A stretch of DNA of 64,000 nt, taken from Halalkalibacter alkaliphilus (GTDB taxonomy: Bacteria; Bacillota; Bacilli; Bacillales; Bacillaceae_D). Where the stretch lies: the NCBI RefSeq assembly GCF_023555415.1, contig NZ_JAKRYL010000008.1:117297-181296 (forward strand). Direction: 5' to 3'. The notes beneath the pieces were generated by a model. The model was not told the DNA's origin. It ran no database searches and saw only the letters and a list, made by a program, of their open reading frames with translations. Made by a program: the position numbers and the translations under genes. This document shows positions 33,382 to 40,830 of the stretch, piece after piece (within the stretch, counting starts at the first letter, position 1; every line of letters begins with the position of its first letter).

Positions 33382-34383
33382 ATGGTTATGAAACAGATTA
33401 CTGCAGAAACTTTTAGTGAAATTGACAATCTAGAAGAGTATGTAAACAACGTAGATCCTAACTCTTATTTAGCTAGAGTATCACTGGAATACTTAGTCAT
33501 TAATAGCAAATCCGATTTAGTAGAAACGTTAATTGGTAGATTACTAGATAGCTCTAGTGAGGAGAGTAGGGAATGGGCAGAGGTTTATAAGATTGATCAT
33601 CTCGTCTACAAACAAGAGATGAATCTAATCGAAGCTATTCAGCAGTTAACGTATACAACCGTAAGAGCTCCAGAACTCTCAACATTAATTAAAGTCTTTC
33701 AGCTATATAATTATTCAAGTCAGAAAGAATTCGAAATGATTGCTTCATTAAGCGAATTAGTAAATGCAGAGATCAGCAGGTTAGAGGAAGGGTTTATGAA
33801 GACATCGTTGTTGTGCCGTTATATGGTTACAATGCAAAGTGTCTATTTACATTTAAACGATGTTGAGAAGTCGAGAGAATGTGGTATTGATATATTAAAG
33901 ATCGCTCTAACTCAAACAATGAAAGTTGTTGCTCTTACAGGGCTAGGTAACTCTTTTATCTTGTCTAATAAAGAAAAAGCTTTAGAGTATTTTAATAAAT
34001 CATTAACATTAGCAGTTCAAATGGGACATGAAATGTTAACGATAGAGGCGCAAAGAAGTTCTAATTTCACTTATTGTTATTGGGAGCAGCCAGAAAAAGT
34101 AATCATAAACGAGAAGTCCTCAAATAGTTTAGCTGGAAAATTAGAAGAGATTTTTCACTTAATAAAGAGTAATGAAAAAGAAAAAGCTTTATTTTTATTA
34201 GATCAAATAAAATTTAAGATTGATAATGATTATTTTAAAGCCTTTGATCAATATTATCGTGGGTTAATAAATAGAGAATCAAAGTACTTTGAGAAATCTA
34301 TAAAATATTTTGAAAAAGCAGGAGATTATTATTATAGGAAAATCCCCCTTAAAGAGCTGAACTATAAGGAGGTGAAGACATGA
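33382..34383 (+). CDS. AimR-like (arbitrium family) peptide receptor without N-terminal HTH
   Basis: 333 aa, all alpha-helical, reading as a TPR-like superhelix. It can be aligned by eye with SPbeta AimR (386 aa): REWAEVYKIDHLV with the AimR block EYGKVYKIHREL, APELSTLIKVFQLYNY with its PEMNSFSRLLLLYHY, and the C-terminal YYRGL...YFEKSIKYFEKAGD..IPLKEL with its last helices. The first 50-odd residues of phage AimR, which hold the helix-turn-helix, have no counterpart; the DNA before the ATG is AT-rich with stops. It would therefore sense peptide but act by protein contact, as Rap proteins do, rather than by binding DNA. ATG 33382 has AAAGG 11 bases upstream; ATG 33388 is also possible. Its stop overlaps the pheromone gene by 4 bp. 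Confidence 0.75.
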   Translation: MVMKQITAETFSEIDNLEEYVNNVDPNSYLARVSLEYLVINSKSDLVETLIGRLLDSSSEESREWAEVYKIDHLVYKQEMNLIEAIQQLTYTTVRAPELSTLIKVFQLYNYSSQKEFEMIASLSELVNAEISRLEEGFMKTSLLCRYMVTMQSVYLHLNDVEKSRECGIDILKIALTQTMKVVALTGLGNSFILSNKEKALEYFNKSLTLAVQMGHEMLTIEAQRSSNFTYCYWEQPEKVIINEKSSNSLAGKLEEIFHLIKSNEKEKALFLLDQIKFKIDNDYFKAFDQYYRGLINRESKYFEKSIKYFEKAGDYYYRKIPLKELNYKEVKT

Positions 34384-34547
34384 AAAAAATCATATTTACT
34401 CTTTTGGTATTTACAGGTTTAGTAGTAGGTGGTTCACTATCTAGTCTATCTGTACCTAGTGATAATATTCGAATTAATAGTGAACCTACAGAGCTAGCTG
34501 TTCCTAGTGATAATATTAGAATCAATACTATCGACACTGTGTATTAA
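34380..34547 (+). CDS. AimP/Phr-like secreted pheromone precursor with duplicated peptide
   Basis: 55 aa. Residues 1-20 (MKKIIFTLLVFTGLVVGG) form a Sec signal peptide; the exported part contains the nonapeptide VPSDNIRIN twice (residues 25-33 and 41-49). The two copies use different synonymous codons at three positions, so the peptide rather than the DNA appears conserved. A perfect AAGGAGGTGA lies 4 bases before the ATG, and the gene overlaps the receptor stop by ATGA, the arrangement of Rap-Phr and AimR-AimP cassettes. The mature signal is probably 5-10 residues cut from each copy. It is absent from simple ORF lists because it is short. Confidence 0.75.
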   Translation: MKKIIFTLLVFTGLVVGGSLSSLSVPSDNIRINSEPTELAVPSDNIRINTIDTVY

Positions 34548-34571
34548 TCTTAAAAGAAATAGTAATACATA

Positions 34572-34604
34572 TAATCTGTCTATATTAATTAGACAGATTT
34601 TTTG
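34572..34604 (+). terminator. terminator of the AimR-like/AimP-like operon
   Basis: AATCTGTCTA / TAGACAGATT with an AT loop, followed by TTTTTTG. Confidence 0.9.
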
Positions 34605-34877
34605 ATGATTTATGCTATTTTCTTAAAGATTGTTGCTGTGAAGAAACGTTTTTTCTCGTAGTGAAATGGAGCGGAAGTCACTCGACACCTCCCCGCGGAA
34701 AGCGAGTGGCTGGAGCGCAATGGAACGAACATGTGGAGAACACGTACCCATAAAAACAACAAAGTATGAAAACAGCCTAATTTTAAAAACAACTATTGAT
34801 GAATATTTCCCTCCTTGATTCCTCCTATCTAAACTATTATGATTATAGTAAATTTAGTATGGAAGAAGGTAAGGTCG
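34605..34877. repeat. intergenic region with a dispersed repeat (34658-34730)
   Basis: The repeat has arms AGTCACTCG (34677-34685) and CGAGTGGCT (34703-34711) around CACCTCCCCGCGGAAAG, flanked by two TGGAGCG words. GC content is much higher than its surroundings. Very similar elements (CGAGTGGCTGGAGCG) are, from memory, scattered in many Bacillus genomes. The remainder shows no ORF with a ribosome-binding site. Confidence 0.6.
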
Positions 34878-35129
34878 ATGAATATCCCTAAATATCCGAT
34901 GGATTTTAATGACAGCATAAGAAGTAAGAAAACGAGTGAGGAAGACCTTAATCATAAAATTAACGCTGAAATAGAAAAGATGATCGGATTTATGAATGAG
35001 AATCATACAAACAATCATTCTGTGGCTTTTGAGGATGTATTAATTATTATTGATCGAATATATGAGGATGATGACAGTTATTTTGAGATCTCTGTTGCAA
35101 AACAACATAGTAGAGGTATTGTTAGATAA
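34878..35129 (+). CDS. hypothetical 83-aa protein
   Basis: Acidic, soluble, helical in the N-terminal half (SEEDLNHKINAEIEKMIGFMNE) with a short C-terminal beta part (DDSYFEISVAKQ). No recognised family. ATG 34878 is chosen because of AAGGTAAGG upstream; the frame is open to 34839. A terminator follows. Its place directly after the pheromone cassette may be chance. Confidence 0.55.
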   Translation: MNIPKYPMDFNDSIRSKKTSEEDLNHKINAEIEKMIGFMNENHTNNHSVAFEDVLIIIDRIYEDDDSYFEISVAKQHSRGIVR

Positions 35130-35156
35130 AAAAGTTGACTAGAATGTAACAGAAAA

Positions 35157-35198
35157 AACAAGTGAAAGTCTCATTGGGCTTCCACTTGTTTCTTTTTG
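35157..35198 (+). terminator. terminator of the 83-aa gene
   Basis: ACAAGTG..AAG / CTTCCACTTGT hairpin followed by TTTCTTTTTG. Confidence 0.75.
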
Positions 35199-35293
35199 TA
35201 AGGAACAGGTAATAACATTGATATTTCCGAGGCAAGCGCAGGAAGTGATAAAAATAGACAAAACATTCTGCCATTTTGTCGATTGCTCTGTTT

Positions 35294-36598
35294 TTAACTG
35301 TATGGTGCATGTAAGGGCAATTCAATGGTAAATGTTGTCCCAGTTCCTTCCTGGCTTTCAACTGTTAGTGAGCCCTCATGTGATTCAATGATCTTCTGAC
35401 ATACTAACAAGCCAAGGCCAGTTCCTTTTGGTTTCGTTGTGTAAAAAGGCTCTCCTAATTTCTTTAAGTTTTCTTTAGAAATTCCGGGACCTTCGTCCTT
35501 TACAGAAAGAATGACACGCGAGTCTGCTTTTTCTACTGTAATCGTGATTGTACCTTGATTCATTACTTCAATTGCGTTTTTTATTAAATTAATTAGAACT
35601 TGCTTAATTTTGGTGTCCTCACAATAGATATAGAGGTTATTCGTTTTGAATTCAGTAATAATGGAAATGTTCTTTAAAATAGCTTGAGTTTCTAATAACA
35701 TTTTCACATCATTTATAAGCGGCAGAATTTCATGCGAATGCCGCAAGTCTGAATGAGGTTTGGCTAAAATAAGCATTTCATTAGAGACTTGTTCAATTTT
35801 ATCAAGTTCTTCTTCAATAATCTTGTAATATATCTCTTTGTTAGTAGATTCTTTAATAAGCTGAAAGAATCCTTTGATTGACGTTAAAGGATTTCGTATC
35901 TCATGAGCTATACCAGCTGCAAATTGACCTGCCATTGAAAGTTTTTCAGAACGGATCATCAAATCTTCTGTCTTTTTCTCACGTTTGATTTGCTCATAGA
36001 TAGAAGGGAAGGCAACCGATTTTTGATCTCGATTATAGAGATTAGATGGTACTAACGATGTATCCGTCATAAAGTATTCATGGAAATATAACATATCTTC
36101 AAGCATGGAAGCGGATAATTTTTGACCATCATACGCACAAACCATTAATGTGTTATTCATCTTCTCTACGAATTCGTTACAAGTGCATTCATACGCTTTA
36201 AGTATATCAGCTTGAACATCGTATTTACTATTAACATTTCCCCATATTCGTATAGGTTTTGTAGATTGCAAGAAAGGCTTTATATACTGTCGGTAGTTCC
36301 GAATGGTTTGCTCAATACCATCTTGAAAACAATAAAAATGATCTGCATTCAAAAAAAGTATTTGCTCGGAGAGTTGCTTTGTTTCTAACAAAGGAATCAA
36401 TTTATTCATATGTTCTTTTGAATCAATAAATACGACATGTTGGTCCTTATCTAGACCTTCTTGAATAAAACTGACAGCATTATTTACGTATGCATCTAAT
36501 TGACTATAACTATAAAGTATATGACAACCTGAAGATAGACGTAAGGTTGAGGTGAATTCAAAATCTCGTGAAGACATACGAAAATTATTCCTTTCCAT
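35294..36598 (-). CDS. MEDS-domain sensor histidine kinase
   Basis: 434 aa, no membrane segment. The N-terminal half (residues about 20-180) resembles the MEDS sensory domain (CHILYSYSQLDAYVNNAVSF, QHVVFIDSKEHM). A HisKA domain has His232 in AAGIAHEIRNPLTSIKGF, then HATPase_c with N (LINLIKNAIEVM), G1 (DEGPGIS) and G2 (GTGLGL) boxes. HEIRNPL type kinases include the sporulation KinA-E group, so input to the phosphorelay is possible. No response regulator is nearby. ATG 36598 has AAAAAGG upstream; ATG 36577 with GGAAAGGAA is also possible. Confidence 0.85.
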   Translation of the reverse strand: MERNNFRMSSRDFEFTSTLRLSSGCHILYSYSQLDAYVNNAVSFIQEGLDKDQHVVFIDSKEHMNKLIPLLETKQLSEQILFLNADHFYCFQDGIEQTIRNYRQYIKPFLQSTKPIRIWGNVNSKYDVQADILKAYECTCNEFVEKMNNTLMVCAYDGQKLSASMLEDMLYFHEYFMTDTSLVPSNLYNRDQKSVAFPSIYEQIKREKKTEDLMIRSEKLSMAGQFAAGIAHEIRNPLTSIKGFFQLIKESTNKEIYYKIIEEELDKIEQVSNEMLILAKPHSDLRHSHEILPLINDVKMLLETQAILKNISIITEFKTNNLYIYCEDTKIKQVLINLIKNAIEVMNQGTITITVEKADSRVILSVKDEGPGISKENLKKLGEPFYTTKPKGTGLGLLVCQKIIESHEGSLTVESQEGTGTTFTIELPLHAPYS

Positions 36599-36712
36599 TT
36601 AAGCCTTTTTATTAATAGTAATAGTTAGTGAGAGAATTGTCTAACTAATCTTATGAAAGAGGTTACCTCACAAGGTATCGTTTTAACCTATTTGGGATAA
36701 CTCCTAAATCTG

Positions 36713-37228
36713 TTAAAAAAGTAGCTTGCTTATGCCAAGCAAAAGGAAAAGGATACTCGGGATATAGGCCATATATCGAATAATAAATCGACTTTTTATT
36801 TCGTGACCATGGATGACGCCGATAATAAATGCGAAAAAGATGATCATTCCTGCCATTGGTGCAAACCAAAATGAACGATCCGACAATCCGGCTTGAATAC
36901 CGTATCCAAAACTATCAACATTCATTAATAGTGCGATCATCACGAAATATGAACGTCGATAAAGAGGTATTTCATAGATAAGATTAAACACGGCTATTCC
37001 AATAAGAAGTATTCCTGCCATCGTTTGAATAATCGAAGTAGGAACTAAATCACCGATAAATCGCCCAATGCCCATGGAAAAGAAAACGACAAAAGCTGAA
37101 AAAAGGGCTATCATTGCCACGACTAGTAAAGGAATACGGATTTTCTTTAGTCCAAATAAAAATCCAATTGCGAAGGCGTCAATGCTAACAAGCATGGAGA
37201 GAAGAAGAAGCAAAATAAAAGCAAGCAT
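36713..37228 (-). CDS. MntP/YtaF-type membrane protein
   Basis: 171 aa with six hydrophobic segments and the family signature SIDAFAIGFLFGLKK near the N-terminus, repeated as MNVDSFGYGIQAGL in the second half, i.e. the two Asp-containing halves of the MntP fold. MntP proteins export manganese; B. subtilis YtaF, in the same family, is a sporulation protein, so function is not settled. The ATG at 37228 follows GGGGTGAG; a longer frame (to 37426) starts in unrelated sequence. Confidence 0.75.
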   Translation of the reverse strand: MLAFILLLLLSMLVSIDAFAIGFLFGLKKIRIPLLVVAMIALFSAFVVFFSMGIGRFIGDLVPTSIIQTMAGILLIGIAVFNLIYEIPLYRRSYFVMIALLMNVDSFGYGIQAGLSDRSFWFAPMAGMIIFFAFIIGVIHGHEIKSRFIIRYMAYIPSILFLLLGISKLLF

Positions 37229-37323
37229 ATACTCACCCCGATGAAAGTCGTTCAAGTAAATATATGCTTGCCTGTCTTGTTTAGAAGCGTGTGGGAAAAA
37301 TAGGTAATAAAATTGGAAACTGG

Positions 37324-37560
37324 CTATTTGTAGCCGTTTTGCAATTCTTGAGCAACTGCATGTAAAAGTTGTTGATATTCGGAAGGGTTTTGAAACTGTA
37401 TCGGCTCCCAGTTTTTCTTTACCCAAGCAAGAAGTTCATGGCCATTTTGAAAGATACGGTCACTTGTATCAAAAGTCTGTAGCTTAAAGATGCCGTCTTT
37501 TGGTTCAACAGTAACGTAACATGGAACCTTACTTTCGTTTGATTCTAATTTCATCTCCAC
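37324..37560 (-). CDS. hypothetical 78-aa protein
   Basis: Starts MEMKLESNESKVPCYVTVEP and ends with an amphipathic helix (QQLLHAVAQELQNGYK). Soluble; WVKKNWEPIQF in the middle. No family recognised. GTG 37560 was chosen since AGGAG is 9 bases upstream; ATG 37554 is too close to a GTGGAG. 95 bp upstream of the MntP-like gene, perhaps one transcript. Confidence 0.55.
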   Translation of the reverse strand: MEMKLESNESKVPCYVTVEPKDGIFKLQTFDTSDRIFQNGHELLAWVKKNWEPIQFQNPSEYQQLLHAVAQELQNGYK

Positions 37561-37679
37561 ATAAATCAACTCCTATTTTGAGTTTTCTTTAGAGTGTTTC
37601 GAAAACGAATAGTTATACATGATGTACCTCGAGCTGATACACTGTGGTTATGAAAAAGAAAGCGGAGGTTTAATAACAA

Positions 37680-38801
37680 ATGAAACAAATTTATTTAGAT
37701 TACAACGCTAGTACCCCTCTTATTCCAGAAGTGGTTGAGGCTATGACTCCTTTTTTAAGCGAGCACTATGGAAATCCATCTACGAGTCATTTTGCTGCAG
37801 TAGAAGCAAAAAAAGTAATTGAAAAGGCAAGGGAACAAGTAGCAAGTCTAATTGGAGCTCAAAAGGAAGAGATTATCTTTACTAGTGGTGGTAGTGAATC
37901 AAATAATCACGTAATTAAGAATGTCTTTGAAAAGTATCAAAGTAAAGGAAGGCATATGATTACGACAACAATTGAACACCCGGCTGTACGTGAACCATTA
38001 CGGTATCTTGAGAAATTTGGGGCTGAGGTCACTTATGTGGATGTAAATCAATTTGGACAAGTTTCTGTAAAAGAGATAGAGAAGGCCATTCGTCCAGATA
38101 CGATTCTGATCACAGTTATGCATGCAAATAATGAAGTCGGGACGTTACAACCGATTGAAGAGATTGGGGAAATTGCTCGTGAAAGAGGGATACTATTCCA
38201 TACAGATGCAGCACAATCTATAGGGAAAGTTCCTGTCGATGTAAATCAGCTACATGTTGACTTTTTATCAATAGCTGGACATAAGTTGTATGCACCAAAA
38301 GGTGTAGGTGCACTTTATATACGTAAGGGTGTGAAGCTTGATCCGTATATTCATGGAGCGGGTCATGAGAACGGTATGAGGGCAGGTACAGAAAATGTTC
38401 TCTTACTCGCAGGACTAGGAGCTGCTAGTGAAAGTGCAAGTCGTTATTTAGAGGAAGGGACAGATATCCTTAAGCAAAAAAAATATTTCCTTTCATTGCT
38501 TAAGCAAGCTTTTCCTCATCAAATTCGAGTGAATGGTCATCCCGACGAATGTTTGCCAAACACTTTAAATGTGAGTTTTGCAAATAGGATCGGTCAGGAT
38601 ATATTGGATGCAGTTCCAGAAGTTGCTGCTTCAACAGGATCAGCTTGTCATTCAGGTGAGGTGACATTATCACCTGTTTTAAAAGCAATGGGCGTAAAAC
38701 CAGAGGATGGAAAAGGAACAATCCGTTTTAGTCTTGGCAGGAATACGACAAAACAACAGTTAGAAGAGACGGTTAAGTTACTTCAATATCGATTAGGTTA
38801 A
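37680..38801 (+). CDS. class V aminotransferase: NifS/selenocysteine-lyase-like
   Basis: 373 aa, PLP-dependent. PLP-site motifs SGGSESNN, EHPAVREP, HTDAAQSIGKV and the Lys in SIAGHKLYAPKG are present. The active-site loop has Cys323 in TGSACHSGEVTLSPVL; ordinary IscS and YrvO have SACTS/SACTAG, while ACHS...SPVL resembles eukaryotic selenocysteine lyase and a subset of bacterial NifS-like proteins. So the product may release S or Se from Cys or Sec. Given two predicted selenoproteins 25 kb away, a selenium role is attractive but unproven. ATG 37680 follows GCGGAGG by 11 bases. Confidence 0.75.
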   Translation: MKQIYLDYNASTPLIPEVVEAMTPFLSEHYGNPSTSHFAAVEAKKVIEKAREQVASLIGAQKEEIIFTSGGSESNNHVIKNVFEKYQSKGRHMITTTIEHPAVREPLRYLEKFGAEVTYVDVNQFGQVSVKEIEKAIRPDTILITVMHANNEVGTLQPIEEIGEIARERGILFHTDAAQSIGKVPVDVNQLHVDFLSIAGHKLYAPKGVGALYIRKGVKLDPYIHGAGHENGMRAGTENVLLLAGLGAASESASRYLEEGTDILKQKKYFLSLLKQAFPHQIRVNGHPDECLPNTLNVSFANRIGQDILDAVPEVAASTGSACHSGEVTLSPVLKAMGVKPEDGKGTIRFSLGRNTTKQQLEETVKLLQYRLG

Positions 38802-38870
38802 GCATTTAATTTTACAGAAAACGTATTGCTTCGATAAGATACAGGTACAAGAAAAAAGGAGTGTCCCATC

Positions 38871-39521
38871 ATGTCTATAAGCTTACGTCAACAAGAAAAA
38901 AATGTTTTGTACAATATAATGGAAGAACGTCATTCGGTAAAACATTACGAGTCTAATTATAAGATCTCAAAAGCAGAGCTTGAGGAAATGCTCACAGCTG
39001 CGATTACCGCACCATCTGCTTGGAACTTACAACATTGGCGGTTCTTAGTTATAGAAGATCAAAAGAAACAAGAGGAGCTACTCCCTATTGCATATTACCA
39101 ACAGCAAATTGTAGATGCATCTGCTGTAGTTGCCGTGTTGGGAGATTTAGAAGCAAACAAAGAAGCTGAGGGAGTCTACCAAGAAGCTGTCAAAAAGGGA
39201 TTCATGTCTGAAGAAATAAAAAATACACTCGTTGATCAAATCAACGGAGCGTATAAAAGAGGGGGTAGCTTTGCTCGAGATGCGGCATTTCTAAATGCAT
39301 CGTTAGCAGCAATGCAGTTTATGCTAGCAGCAAAATCAAAGGGCTATGATACTTGTCCAATTGGTGGCTTTAAACAACAGGAATTTATTAATAAATTTCA
39401 TGTACCGGATCGTTTTACACCAATTATGCTAATTACGGTTGGGAAAGCAGCAAAAGATGCTTATCCATCTTCAAGAAAAGCATTGGATAAAGTTGTTACG
39501 TATAATTCATTTCAAAGGTAG
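38871..39521 (+). CDS. nitroreductase family protein
   Basis: 216 aa FMN-dependent flavoprotein. Motifs: EERHSVKHYE near residues 18-27, APSAWNLQHWRF near 47-58 and AKSKGYDTCPIGGF near 154-167, the usual nitroreductase phosphate- and flavin-binding blocks. Likely an NAD(P)H-dependent oxidoreductase; natural substrate unknown. Relatives in B. subtilis include YodC and YdgI. ATG 38871 has AAAAGGAGTG upstream. A 14-bp hairpin follows 3 bp after the stop. Confidence 0.88.
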   Translation: MSISLRQQEKNVLYNIMEERHSVKHYESNYKISKAELEEMLTAAITAPSAWNLQHWRFLVIEDQKKQEELLPIAYYQQQIVDASAVVAVLGDLEANKEAEGVYQEAVKKGFMSEEIKNTLVDQINGAYKRGGSFARDAAFLNASLAAMQFMLAAKSKGYDTCPIGGFKQQEFINKFHVPDRFTPIMLITVGKAAKDAYPSSRKALDKVVTYNSFQR

Positions 39522-39524
39522 TTC

Positions 39525-39561
39525 AGAGGTTGGCTAGTTCATAGAGAACCAGCCAACCTCT
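39525..39561 (+). terminator. hairpin after the nitroreductase gene
   Basis: AGAGGTTGGCTaGTTC / GAACCAGCCAACCTCT, loop ATAGA; no long T-run, so it may stabilise the 3' end. Confidence 0.6.
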
Positions 39562-39600
39562 AAATAGTTTAATTTAGAATAAAAGTTAGAAAGTGAGAAA

Positions 39601-39897
39601 ATGATAATGATTGATTTGACGTTTGAAAAGTATTCAGAATGTACGTTTTCTAATTTGCGAATAATTGACTCATACAATGTCGGGCAATGGAAACATTATA
39701 TTGTTACATTTGAAGGGGAAATCCCTGAGGAATTACAGGAGCCAGAAGCGCTTGTTATTGTAGGGCAGACAAATGATATTTTACAAATTATTTTACGAGA
39801 AGAGGGGTGTGATTCTCCGTTATTTCAATTTACAGAGAATGAAAAGAATCAAATTTCAAATTGGTTTCAAGCGCATCGGAATCATCAACCTAAATAA
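39601..39897 (+). CDS. hypothetical 98-aa protein
   Basis: Starts MIMIDLTFEKYSECTF and ends NWFQAHRNHQPK; predicted alternating beta strands and one C-terminal helix, no membrane segment. No recognised family. ATG 39601 is preceded by GAAAGTGAGAAA, a weak site; ATG 39607 is also possible. Followed 2 bp after its stop by palindrome copy 7. Confidence 0.55.
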   Translation: MIMIDLTFEKYSECTFSNLRIIDSYNVGQWKHYIVTFEGEIPEELQEPEALVIVGQTNDILQIILREEGCDSPLFQFTENEKNQISNWFQAHRNHQPK

Positions 39898-39899
39898 AG

Positions 39900-39950
39900 A
39901 GGGGGGTGTCTCAAGAGGTCAAAAAACAAACCTTTTGAAACACCCTCTTC
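39900..39950. repeat. dispersed palindrome, copy 7
   Basis: Arms GGGGGGTGTCTCAAGAGGT and ACCTTTTGAAACACCCTC around a 10-nt loop. Less perfect than other copies. Between two convergent genes. Confidence 0.75.
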
Positions 39951-40537
39951 TAATTTTGTAAAGTTTTGAAATAGTGGACAACTGCTGAGGGATTTGACTG
40001 CAAATTTACACCCAATTTCTTTAACGATTCTTCATGCGTTCGTTGAAAAAGAGATTCTTCATGTTTAATCAGATGCGTCCAAGACTGAAGCGATTCTTTT
40101 TCCTTCTTGTTTAAGTGAGCTTCAATTGAAAGGCAAATAAATGAACGACAAACGGAGTTCTTAAATGAAGGGTCAAGTGAACACCCTTTTTCATATTTGA
40201 AAAATTGACAAACCGAATAAGAATGTCGCAGGTCATCTGCTGCTAATTTTGAGAGCGACTCTTTGTTTGCAATGTGTGTATAGTCAGGATGAACTTGTGC
40301 TTGAACTGTTATATGAAATGGCGAGATATGAGCTTTTGGATGTTGTAATATACAATTTTGAAAAAAGGCTTCATCTTTGTTTATCATTTTAGCAATTTCA
40401 AGCAAGTAAAATGTTGGACTATAAGAACAACATCCGACTTTTGGAATGTTGTTACTAGGTGGTTGAAAAAATTCATCCTCACATTGTAAGCATGCAGAAG
40501 AAAGGATTTGTTTGTTGATATTGTCGAACTGAATCAT
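39950..40537 (-). CDS. Cys-rich hypothetical protein
   Basis: 195 aa with nine Cys: CLQC near residue 16, a CC pair near 35, then single Cys and CRSFIC in the second half. His and Cys clustering suggests a metal or Fe-S site, but the spacing does not exactly match the YkgJ CxxCxxCC family, and I do not recognise it. ATG 40537 was chosen with AAAGGA 9-10 bases upstream; ATG 40546 is too close. Convergent with the 98-aa gene, divergent from odhA. Confidence 0.6.
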   Translation of the reverse strand: MIQFDNINKQILSSACLQCEDEFFQPPSNNIPKVGCCSYSPTFYLLEIAKMINKDEAFFQNCILQHPKAHISPFHITVQAQVHPDYTHIANKESLSKLAADDLRHSYSVCQFFKYEKGCSLDPSFKNSVCRSFICLSIEAHLNKKEKESLQSWTHLIKHEESLFQRTHEESLKKLGVNLQSNPSAVVHYFKTLQN

Positions 40538-40764
40538 TAATTTCATTCCTTTTTTTAAAAACTAAATAAAAAAGTGAAAAAATTTCCTTTTTTTATGGAA
40601 AAACTAGATTTTCTTTAAAAAAAGATTTACACTTTTTAGTGTAGAGTACATCTTAATTACTACTCTCTATATTGTAACGTTCTTTGTCAATGAGTGAATG
40701 AAATAAATCTATGAATAAGTAGATATATTCTTTAACAAATGTGACAATTATGTTAAGATGGTAA

Positions 40765-40778
40765 TGAAAGCGTTACAA
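40765..40778 (+). promoter_or_regulatory. probable CcpA cre site before odhA
   Basis: TGAAAGCGTTACAA matches 13 of 14 positions of the cre consensus TGWAARCGYTWNCW. It is 53-66 bp upstream of the odhA start, so could mediate carbon catabolite repression. The flanking 40538-40830 holds the promoter and a TTACAC/AGTGTAG hairpin, no gene. Confidence 0.5.
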
Positions 40779-40830
40779 TTATAAAAATTCATAGATTTAA
40801 CTTGAAGTTAAACTAGGAGGTAATCATCTT

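Noticed and set aside
33382..34547. Remnant of a prophage or integrative element
   Set aside because: No integrase, attachment site, structural or replication gene is seen on either side. Gene neighbours are ordinary spore-coat and housekeeping genes.
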